This document shows positions 13,684 through 19,945 of a stretch of 31,300 bases of DNA, one piece after another. The stretch comes from a virus, in the IMG/VR virus record IMGVR_UViG_3300043119_000901, positions 1 through 31,300 of that record, one strand, 5' to 3'. The position numbers were made by a program, and so were the translations under genes. The stretch's first letter is position 1. The number at the start of each line of letters is the position of its first letter. Below the pieces are notes generated by a model. It was given only the letters and a program-made list of their open reading frames with translations, made no database searches and was not told the origin of the DNA.

Positions 13684-13950
13684 CTGATCAACCTCCTGTT
13701 CTTGTTGTTCTCAAATCTCTAAAAGCCCTATACGCGCGAATATACGTGTTTTACTGTATATAGGGCCTATTCTATCTATTTTTAAATTAATAATAGTTGT
13801 TAGGAATATAAGAACACACCATCTTCTAAGGCTTGCCGCCAGTGGGATTTGAGGTGTTCCGTAATTTGTTCCTAACCATTTATTAAGGAACATCCACTAC
13901 TCCGGAACATGTACCCAAAATCAACATTTTTAGGAACACTGCTAGGAACA
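13684..13950. repeat. Intergenic cluster of GGAAC/GTTCC repeats with inverted arms
   Basis: This gap after the primase-helicase gene holds six copies of GGAAC or GTTCC in about 100 bp. The 21-bp block TTAGGAACA-N6-GGAACA occurs at 13930-13950 and, inverted, at 13855-13875, differing only in the six central bases. Further copies are TTAAGGAACA (13883-13892) and CCGGAACA (13902-13909), with a weaker one near 13799. An 8-bp perfect inverted repeat, GCCCTATA/TATAGGGC (13725-13766), lies nearer the next gene. The block overlaps the last codons of the primase-helicase gene. Position and repeats suggest a replication origin or a regulator site. I saw no credible gene here. Confidence 0.55.
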
Positions 13951-16308
13951 GCTTTTAGGTACAAAGATATACTGTGGACCATAAAGCGTCGTTCGTTCTT
14001 TTTTATCCTGCCTTACCCAGCCAAGTTTCGTTAAAATTGCGGCCAGGGTATTGGAGTCTGCCCGGCCTAAGTTGGCCCTATCTTTCCCAAAGCACTCACA
14101 CCAGATTTCCATGTTGCAGACACTGCTGCGAGGAATCGTCCCCAATCTTGGAGCTGCGTTAAACTCATTTCCACTTAGGAAGTTTCTTCTCTCAAAAAGG
14201 TCCATCTTGTTCCAATCATCTGGGAGAAGTGTATCAAGGTATTCTCTGACTAAGCCTTCACGCTCATCGGACTCCATAGCTTCACGCTGTTCGGCCTTAG
14301 CCAGCTGCTCCATAGATGGATCCAGATATAGCTTTTCACCCGCTTTTACGTATACTAGGGCTTCAGCCCATATCTGCTGGATCTCTTCAGCGGTAATCTG
14401 CCAAGAATGTTTACTACCACCACCGGGAGTTTTCACAGGCCAGAAACGACGGTTTCCCGTAGTATCTCTTAGGTATCCGGACTCTGCGTTGGTGGTACCG
14501 AAGAAGATACACTGACGCTGGTGAGGGGTTGCGCGTTTTCCAAAAGCCGCACGATAGATATCATTTTGCCTTGAGAGAAAAGAACGCAGGGTTTCTACCT
14601 CAGCTTTTCTAAGACCTGCCAGCTCACCAATCTCAAGAATCCAGTAACCCTGAAGTTTCTCTGCTGCGGTTTTATCTTTGGTATCTCCAAGGTTTAAGCT
14701 GTCAGAGAACCATTCGCCAGCGAGCTTTGAGATCAATGTACTTTTACCAACTCCTTGAGGCCCATTTAATACGAGCATGGAGTCAAATTTGCACCCAGGG
14801 TTTTGCACTCGACTAATTGCAGCGCACAAGGTTTTTCTGGTAACGGCACGGACGTAAAGATTGTCATCAGCGCCGAGATAATCAATGAGTAAGGTATCTA
14901 CTCTTGGTATTTTGTCCCATTCCGGTAAAGAGTCCAGGTATTCTCGAATAGGATGGTAAGACCTGTCATCCGTGACTTTGGCTACAGCAATTTGATAGTT
15001 CCTCTGTGAAAAGGTCCCGTAGTTTGAGTCGATGTAGCTGATAAGCTGGGCATCATCTGCATCCCTCCAGTACTTTGAAGGATGGTTCCAAGGGACGCTG
15101 CCTTTGATCTCCATACCATCAAGCTGCTGATTAAATACCAATGCTTGTAGATTTGGATCATTCTGTAGAATGAGCGTGATGTTATGCAGATTGTTTTTAA
15201 GTACCGTGGAGCGGGACTCATATTCTAGTCTTTTCTGCCAATCGTTCTCTTCACCAAAATCCTCTAGCGCCCTAGCCTGCCTCTCCTGTAGAAGACGGAG
15301 TTTGACCTTTTCATCCTTTGAGGCAAACTCCATCATGGCCTTATAGGAAGGTAACTTAGATGAAGGCGTGTCTTCCGGACTTTTGTCATCAAGGTTTCTA
15401 AAATGGTGGATTCGGACTAAATCAAAAGCATTTAGCATCATCCCATATGCCGGATCAGTGGAGTGATGGGAGAAGGAAAACTTATCATCCTCTATCCACA
15501 CCCCTGCGGAAGAATCTGCTGGGATATAATCATAACGATCTGAGGCTGCACTTGGCTCATAGACCTCGGATAAAAAAGTCCCAATGGCTTCTCTTATGGT
15601 ATAGCTCCTGCAGAATGCTCCAATAAGACCAGACTTTGAGAGTGGATCTTGCTGTTTCTTCTTCTCCCTTTGCGCAGCGTCTGTTTGTCTTGATGAACCT
15701 GGCCATGAGGATATATCTTTCCAGTTATCGTATTTTGCCAATATGACATCTGGATCTAGAAATGGTCCTTTCATCTCTTCAAAGACATATTCTCCATCAC
15801 TGGAAGTGCTCGGCCAGTACATAAACTGGCTTGGCTTGAAGGAAGCTTCGTCAAAGTACTCCATACCAATTTCAAAAGCAACCATCCTGCTAATGGCTTG
15901 ATATTCATCAGCTGAAACCGGTCTAGAAAAAGGAGCCACCGTTCTTAGCCTTGGTTTCTCAGATGCATGGCTATGGGTGGAATGAGTGCAAGAAGCATAT
16001 TTGAAGTTTAGTTTAATGTCAGCTATATATTCATCTGCTGATTTTGCATAGTCCACATCAAGAGATAGCATCGTTTTTGATTCGATATTTTCATTCAAAC
16101 GACGCCCATCTTTTAACTCTGCTGCAATATAGCCGCCCACATCTTTGATGTTATCCTGCTGCTTTTTCTTCATGTGGCGGAATTCATCCTGAGTCTCTCT
16201 TGTATAAGTGGTAAGGGAGAGTTTTTTTACAAACTCATCCCATGTCACAGTTTGTTTTTTCCAGTACTTGTCATGTCTGGTGTTGCCGGTGGATATAATA
16301 AACTTCAT
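13942..16308 (-). CDS. Phage primase-helicase: prim-pol-like N-terminus and VapE helicase domain
   Basis: This 788-residue protein is the likely replication initiator. The N-terminal third resembles an archaeo-eukaryotic-type primase-polymerase: SLDVDYA at 82-88 (two metal-binding Asp) followed by the histidine-rich SCTHSTHSHASEKPRLR block. A linker leads to the virulence-associated-E helicase, with Walker A GPQGVGKST at 516-524, Walker B WILEIGEL near 556-563 and the sensor-like IFFGTTNAESGYLRDTTGNRRFWP, a hallmark of the family. The ATG at 16308 follows AAAGGAGG by 6 nt. An open extension upstream to 16452 overlaps the next gene and is not used. No VRR-NUC or SNF2 gene follows, although these often accompany it. 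Confidence 0.93.
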   Translation of the reverse strand: MKFIISTGNTRHDKYWKKQTVTWDEFVKKLSLTTYTRETQDEFRHMKKKQQDNIKDVGGYIAAELKDGRRLNENIESKTMLSLDVDYAKSADEYIADIKLNFKYASCTHSTHSHASEKPRLRTVAPFSRPVSADEYQAISRMVAFEIGMEYFDEASFKPSQFMYWPSTSSDGEYVFEEMKGPFLDPDVILAKYDNWKDISSWPGSSRQTDAAQREKKKQQDPLSKSGLIGAFCRSYTIREAIGTFLSEVYEPSAASDRYDYIPADSSAGVWIEDDKFSFSHHSTDPAYGMMLNAFDLVRIHHFRNLDDKSPEDTPSSKLPSYKAMMEFASKDEKVKLRLLQERQARALEDFGEENDWQKRLEYESRSTVLKNNLHNITLILQNDPNLQALVFNQQLDGMEIKGSVPWNHPSKYWRDADDAQLISYIDSNYGTFSQRNYQIAVAKVTDDRSYHPIREYLDSLPEWDKIPRVDTLLIDYLGADDNLYVRAVTRKTLCAAISRVQNPGCKFDSMLVLNGPQGVGKSTLISKLAGEWFSDSLNLGDTKDKTAAEKLQGYWILEIGELAGLRKAEVETLRSFLSRQNDIYRAAFGKRATPHQRQCIFFGTTNAESGYLRDTTGNRRFWPVKTPGGGSKHSWQITAEEIQQIWAEALVYVKAGEKLYLDPSMEQLAKAEQREAMESDEREGLVREYLDTLLPDDWNKMDLFERRNFLSGNEFNAAPRLGTIPRSSVCNMEIWCECFGKDRANLGRADSNTLAAILTKLGWVRQDKKERTTLYGPQYIFVPKSCS

Positions 16309-16339
16309 GATGACCTCCTTTCTGGTGATATGTAACCAC

Positions 16340-16585
16340 CTAGTTTTCCATCCAGGGTTCAGTCGTAACCACCACTTCATCAGATGCATAGCTAACAAGG
16401 TTAGTGTATTCACAAAGATTGAAGATGTACTCTGTATCACATCCTGCATCATTTATTGCGGCTATAACCGCTTCTTTGACTTCTTTGTCATCACTGAAGG
16501 CTAAAAGCTTTAGCTGCTCTAAGATCCTTCCAACAACCACCTCTTCACCATAAGTTTCAAATAATTCTTTTAAAGATTTGTTCAT
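16340..16585 (-). CDS. Small acidic phage protein, unknown function
   Basis: An 81-residue helical, strongly acidic protein (LKELFETYGEEVVVGRILEQLKLL, then DDKEVKEAVIAAINDAG). I do not recognise the family. AGGAGG lies 8 nt before the ATG. It is the first gene after the 60-bp repeat array and immediately precedes the primase-helicase gene, so it belongs to the early operon. Acidic proteins in this position may interact with DNA-binding partners or host factors, but nothing here proves it. Confidence 0.75.
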   Translation of the reverse strand: MNKSLKELFETYGEEVVVGRILEQLKLLAFSDDKEVKEAVIAAINDAGCDTEYIFNLCEYTNLVSYASDEVVVTTEPWMEN

Positions 16586-16621
16586 GACATGTTCCTCCTT
16601 TGGGTTTTTAATTTTTAGCCT

Positions 16622-16817
16622 CTATATATAGGTCACGAGAAAGGAAAAATCGGGGCCCTTTTTCAAAAATATTTTTGCCCCTATATATAGGTCACGAGAG
16701 TGTGAAAATTCCCCCCCTTTTTAGAGAGAATTTTTAATCCTTATATATAGGCCACGGGAGAGTAAATGGTAAACCCCCTTTTTTAAAAAAATGGTCCCAA
16801 TATATAGGCCACGAGAG
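16622..16817. repeat. Four tandem ~60-bp iteron-like repeats
   Basis: A 20-bp motif with consensus TATATATAGGYCACGRGAG occurs four times in the same direction, starting at 16622, 16681, 16741 and 16798 (periods 59, 60 and 57). Each copy is followed by a run of five or more C residues (cccc/ggggccc in the first unit), a T run and an A/T-rich palindromic stretch, so the whole ~60-bp unit is repeated with a diverged middle. In copy 2 the motif contains the palindrome CCTATATATAGG. The array fills the gap 16586-16903 between the Cro-like gene and the small acidic gene. Candidates are replication iterons or operators of an early promoter. No other gene is visible in this gap. Confidence 0.85.
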
Positions 16818-16903
16818 TGTGAAAAGTTGCCCCCCTGACTTAAGAAATCTCTCACTTATTAACCAACAGAACTGATATCTTGGTAATCATATTTTTAACC
16901 CAC

Positions 16904-17128
16904 TTAATAATTTTGCGTTTGCGTAATTTCTTGAGCAAAAAAAATTTCATTGGGGTCTTCAATCTTAAGATAATTACATATAGCCTGAATCTCACGCCTA
17001 TAGAAATCACTGTTACCATTGATCTTTCTATATAGCGTGGCTTGATTGATCCCTAGTAAATCAGCAATATTCTGCATTGTTTTGCCCTTCATAACCAATA
17101 AAGCTTTGAACTTCTTTTGATTAAACAT
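16904..17128 (-). CDS. Cro-like XRE-family regulator
   Basis: A 74-residue helix-turn-helix protein: KFKALLVMKGKTMQNIADLLGINQATLYRKINGNSDF forms the complete DNA-binding domain, followed by EIQAICNYLKIEDPNEIFF. Its place, first on the lytic side and divergent from the lysogeny repressor, fits a Cro or early regulator. AGGAGTGAGGTGACAAA precedes the ATG. An exact 19-bp operator-like repeat overlaps its stop region (16911-16929) and another lies upstream (17147-17165), so it probably binds or is controlled at these sites. Confidence 0.88.
   Translation of the reverse strand: MFNQKKFKALLVMKGKTMQNIADLLGINQATLYRKINGNSDFYRREIQAICNYLKIEDPNEIFFAQEITQTQNY
16911..16929. promoter_or_regulatory. Operator-like 19-bp repeat at the end of the Cro-like gene
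   Basis: TTTTGCGTTTGCGTAATTT here is identical, and in the same direction, to the copy at 17147-17165 upstream of the gene. It encodes the last residues of the Cro-like protein (TQTQNY region). It may be an operator for the downstream early genes and repeat array, or a footprint of a duplication. Confidence 0.55.
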
Positions 17129-17146
17129 TTTGTCACCTCACTCCTA

Positions 17147-17264
17147 TTTTGCGTTTGCGTAATTTTATTCTAATACATCTCGCTTTATCCGTCAATACGT
17201 AAACGCAATTTTTGTTTAGAATTTATAAGTTAATATTGCAAATACGCAAAATTTAATGTATAGT
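17147..17264. promoter_or_regulatory. Lysogeny switch: operators and repressor promoter
   Basis: The divergent control region holds three related sites: TTTTGCGTTTGCGTAATTT (17147-17165), TACGTAAACGCAATTTT (17196-17212, inverse sense) and TTGCAAATACGCAAAATTT (17235-17253). They share a GYAAA(TA)CGCAA core when read in the same sense. A rightward promoter for the repressor fits TTGCAA (17235-17240), an 18-nt spacer and TATAGT (17259-17264), with the third operator over its -35 box. The first site sits just upstream of the Cro-like ribosome-binding site. Confidence 0.65.
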
Positions 17265-17300
17265 AAAATAAATGATATTCTTATGAAAGCGGGTGAAGTG

Positions 17301-17729
17301 GTGGAATTTAAAGATAAGATAAAAAATCGAAGATTAGAATTGGGCTTAACTCTAGAGGAAGTTGCTAAGGCTGCAGGGGTGAGTGCACCTACGATTCTAA
17401 GATATGAAAATGGAGATATAAAGAACGTAAGAAAAGACAAGATAAAAGCCTTGGCTGATGCACTTCAACTCACACCGACCTATTTAATGGATTGGAACGA
17501 GCATCCAGAAATCAAAAGAAGCTTTGATTATTATATGGAAATGCAGCTCCACCTACTTGGTTATAAAATTATTTATGATGAAGAGGATGCCTATATTGTT
17601 TTAAAAGGCAAAGAAGGCGAGTTTGAAATAACTCAAGAAGATCTCGAAAAACTAAGTGGAGAGTTGCAATCGTTCTTGAATTTTAAAATTTTTGACCTTA
17701 TGCAGAACTCCCGGAAATTCGGCAAATAA
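17301..17729 (+). CDS. Phage lysogeny repressor (XRE family)
   Basis: The only plus-strand gene of the regulatory region. From the GTG at 17301 the product is 142 residues: an N-terminal XRE helix-turn-helix (FKDKIKNRRLELGLTLEEVAKAAGVS, then TILRYENGDIKNV and IKALADALQLTPTYLMDW) and a short C-terminal domain with a KIIYDEEDAYIVLKGKEGEFE hairpin. It has no Ser-Lys peptidase signature, so it is not a LexA-like self-cleaving repressor. The frame extends back to 17256, but that ATG would overlap the -10 box; GGTGA before the 17301 GTG and the usual M/V-EFKDKIK start favour this choice. It faces the Cro-like gene and converges on brxL. Confidence 0.87.
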   Translation: MEFKDKIKNRRLELGLTLEEVAKAAGVSAPTILRYENGDIKNVRKDKIKALADALQLTPTYLMDWNEHPEIKRSFDYYMEMQLHLLGYKIIYDEEDAYIVLKGKEGEFEITQEDLEKLSGELQSFLNFKIFDLMQNSRKFGK

Positions 17730-17775
17730 AATAAGCATCTACCTGGACACTCAGGCGGATGCTTATTTCTTTTTC
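17729..17775. terminator. Bidirectional terminator between the repressor and brxL
   Basis: AAATAAGCATC (17729-17739) pairs with GATGCTTATTT (17758-17768), with an inner CCTG/CAGG extension and a GACACT loop. TTTCTTTTT follows on the plus strand, and TTATTTTATTT on the minus strand. It overlaps the repressor stop codon and ends 18 nt before the brxL stop, so it can insulate the two converging units. Confidence 0.88.
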
Positions 17776-17792
17776 AAGCTATATTTAAGCAG

Positions 17793-19931
17793 TTACTCAA
17801 CACCAAGAGCTTTAAAGACTGCATCTTCTGGTGTCTGATAAAAAATCAGATTGAATTTACCCATGAGCTCCGGTGGAACAGACGACATGTCCGCAGCTGA
17901 CGTAATTGGCAATAATACTTTTTTAGCGCCACTATCTAGACAAACCTGAAGAACATTGGCCAGCTCTTCAACTTTTATAATACTTCCACTAATACTTAAG
18001 TTTCCTAGAATTGCAAGGCTGCTGATCACCGGCTTGTGTAGTGCAGCTGAACATAGGCCCACAAATGCAGTTAAAGACAGCTGATTGGTGATACCTATTC
18101 CGTTTAAATCCTGAAGATGCATTAAATAGTCCTTTGTTGAGGTGCTGATGGTACCACTAACATTTTTGCTATTGGCTTTTAGATACCTATAAGCTGTATC
18201 TATAGATTCTTTTGCTTCCCTGTCAGACCCAATTCCTGTGCGCTCAAACTTACCAGATCCAGAAACCATTTCTGTTTCCAGTTTGAATACGCCAAGCATG
18301 CCAGATTTCCCTCGACTTACAGTATATACCTGTCCTGGCTTATGAAGTCCTTCAGGAATCAGTTTGCCACCGCCTTGCTCGGGTACAGGAACAAATTCTT
18401 CTGTGAAATCTTTATTATCGATATAGGAGAAATTCACATCATAAAACTCCATGCCACCAATTTTCTTCAACTGCTCTTTGACACGTCTGCGGCTTTCCAG
18501 TGCAAATCTGAGTATTTCCTCAATATCTTCTTTGTTGAACTTTCCATTTGGATAAATCAACTTTATAAGTCCCGATACCATTTTTCTTACGGCAATCACA
18601 TCACGTTGATTTAGGTTGTTTCCTAGTTTGAAATACTGATCCAGCGCATCCGCATAGGAAGTCTTTCTCAACTCTCTCAGAAACTCCGCCAGATAGTCAG
18701 TGATAAACCCATACTGGTTTGTGAAAAAATCGGGTCTGTATTTGGGTATCTCCCATCCTGGTAGATAGCAATGCATCCTATCAAAAAATGCACTGTCATA
18801 GGCCATTGCTTCAGGGAATGGATCAAACAAGTGAGACGTTTTAAGCAGTACATCCACACTTTGATTGATATTTCCCACAAAAACCATGGACGCCGAAGCA
18901 TTTTTTTCTTCTTTGCCTCTGGAAAACGATCCGGATGCCATATAATCCTTCATGATCTGTATGCCATCTTTATCTTTAAAGGTAATCCCTGCTACTTCAT
19001 CAAAAGCGACACAATCCCACATACCAACAAGACCTACGGTCTTATTAGACATGTTATAGAAAAGATTCGCCACAGTGGTTTGGCCACCGGAGACCAAAAT
19101 GCTATTTGGAGAGATTTCCTTATATACATGAGATTTTCCAGTACCACGAGGCCCTAGCTCACATAGGTTGAAGTTGTTTTCTACAAGTGGTATCATTCTA
19201 GCTAGTAATAGTAGCTTTACTCTGAGCGAGAATTTAATCGGCTCCATCCCTATGGATCGAAGGATGATATCGATCCATTCATCTTTGGTAAACTGCTCTC
19301 TACCACCTAAAACCTCACCCATATCTAGATTTGGCATTTGAATAGGAGTAAGTTTCGTAATGATGAAGGGAATTCTACTTTTATCTGCTTCATCATAGAA
19401 ATATTCCAGCTGAACAATACACCAGATGCCTCCACTAAGAAGACGTTCAAAATCTGATGCATATTTCTCTGAAATAGGTATATTTTTGATTCCTAGGTTA
19501 GAGAATTCCGCCTCATAGATATCATGTCGATAATTTAGTTTGACAGAAATCTTATCAATAACTGTATAACTACCACGTTCTCTTAATTTAGAGATAATCT
19601 TCTGTGCTTCATCAGGGCGAACGAAGTTTTCAGCTAGGATGCTTTTGACATTGCTTACCCCTTCAGCTATAGCTTCCTCCTCCGTTGTTGCACAGTACAT
19701 CCCTAGGAGATACTCCAGAACATATACAGGTACATTAGCCCCTTCTTTGATCTTCTTCGTCAAATCTTTCCGTACTATCTTTCCTGCAAAGACGTCATTC
19801 AGCTTGTCATTGAGATAGTTATCAGAAATAAATATTTCTTCAGCAGCATCCTTACCGGTATCCTTGATGTCAAAATCATCTTCAAATTCTTCTATTTCAA
19901 TTTCATCATGGTTTGATTCTCTTTCATCCAC
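17793..19931 (-). CDS. brxL: BrxL, AAA+ Lon-like effector of type 1 BREX
   Basis: A 712-residue BREX protein. Residues 38-205 are the conserved N-terminal region (LNDVFAGKIVRKDLTKKIKEG, PVYVLEYLLGMYCAT). The AAA+ core carries Walker A GPRGTGKS (260-267), Walker B VAFDE (308-312) and sensor FVGNIN (351-356). The C-terminal 120 or so residues are Lon-protease-like (GITNQLSLTAFVGLCSAALHKP, SSLAILGNLSISGSIIKVEELANVLQVC), but the catalytic Lys position is Ala, consistent with BrxL acting on DNA rather than as a protease. An unusual acidic tail (16 D/E in the first 32 residues) precedes the core. The GTG start follows AAGGAGGGG. Last gene of the operon, 14 nt after pglZ. Confidence 0.95.
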   Translation of the reverse strand: MDERESNHDEIEIEEFEDDFDIKDTGKDAAEEIFISDNYLNDKLNDVFAGKIVRKDLTKKIKEGANVPVYVLEYLLGMYCATTEEEAIAEGVSNVKSILAENFVRPDEAQKIISKLRERGSYTVIDKISVKLNYRHDIYEAEFSNLGIKNIPISEKYASDFERLLSGGIWCIVQLEYFYDEADKSRIPFIITKLTPIQMPNLDMGEVLGGREQFTKDEWIDIILRSIGMEPIKFSLRVKLLLLARMIPLVENNFNLCELGPRGTGKSHVYKEISPNSILVSGGQTTVANLFYNMSNKTVGLVGMWDCVAFDEVAGITFKDKDGIQIMKDYMASGSFSRGKEEKNASASMVFVGNINQSVDVLLKTSHLFDPFPEAMAYDSAFFDRMHCYLPGWEIPKYRPDFFTNQYGFITDYLAEFLRELRKTSYADALDQYFKLGNNLNQRDVIAVRKMVSGLIKLIYPNGKFNKEDIEEILRFALESRRRVKEQLKKIGGMEFYDVNFSYIDNKDFTEEFVPVPEQGGGKLIPEGLHKPGQVYTVSRGKSGMLGVFKLETEMVSGSGKFERTGIGSDREAKESIDTAYRYLKANSKNVSGTISTSTKDYLMHLQDLNGIGITNQLSLTAFVGLCSAALHKPVISSLAILGNLSISGSIIKVEELANVLQVCLDSGAKKVLLPITSAADMSSVPPELMGKFNLIFYQTPEDAVFKALGVE

Positions 19932-19945
19932 CTATTCACCCCTCC

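Noticed and set aside
13711-13893. Minus-strand 60-residue open frame in the gap after the primase-helicase gene
   Set aside because: No ribosome-binding site, runs through the repeat cluster and inverted repeats, and the translation lacks domain-like character.
16309-16452. N-terminal extension of the primase-helicase
   Set aside because: It overlaps the well-supported 81-residue gene, and AAAGGAGG places the start at 16308.
16622-16817. CRISPR-like array of 20-bp repeats with ~40-bp spacers
   Set aside because: The spacers resemble each other (C run, T run, A/T palindrome), repeats vary between copies, and no cas gene is present. It is a diverged tandem repeat.
17256-17300. Upstream start for the lysogeny repressor at 17256
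   Set aside because: That ATG overlaps the likely -10 box and has no ribosome-binding site; the GTG at 17301 gives the usual N-terminus.
17730-17792. Attachment site or tRNA remnant at the phage-BREX junction
   Set aside because: The 63 nt are accounted for by the terminator hairpin and the brxL end; no tRNA-like fold or repeated core is visible.
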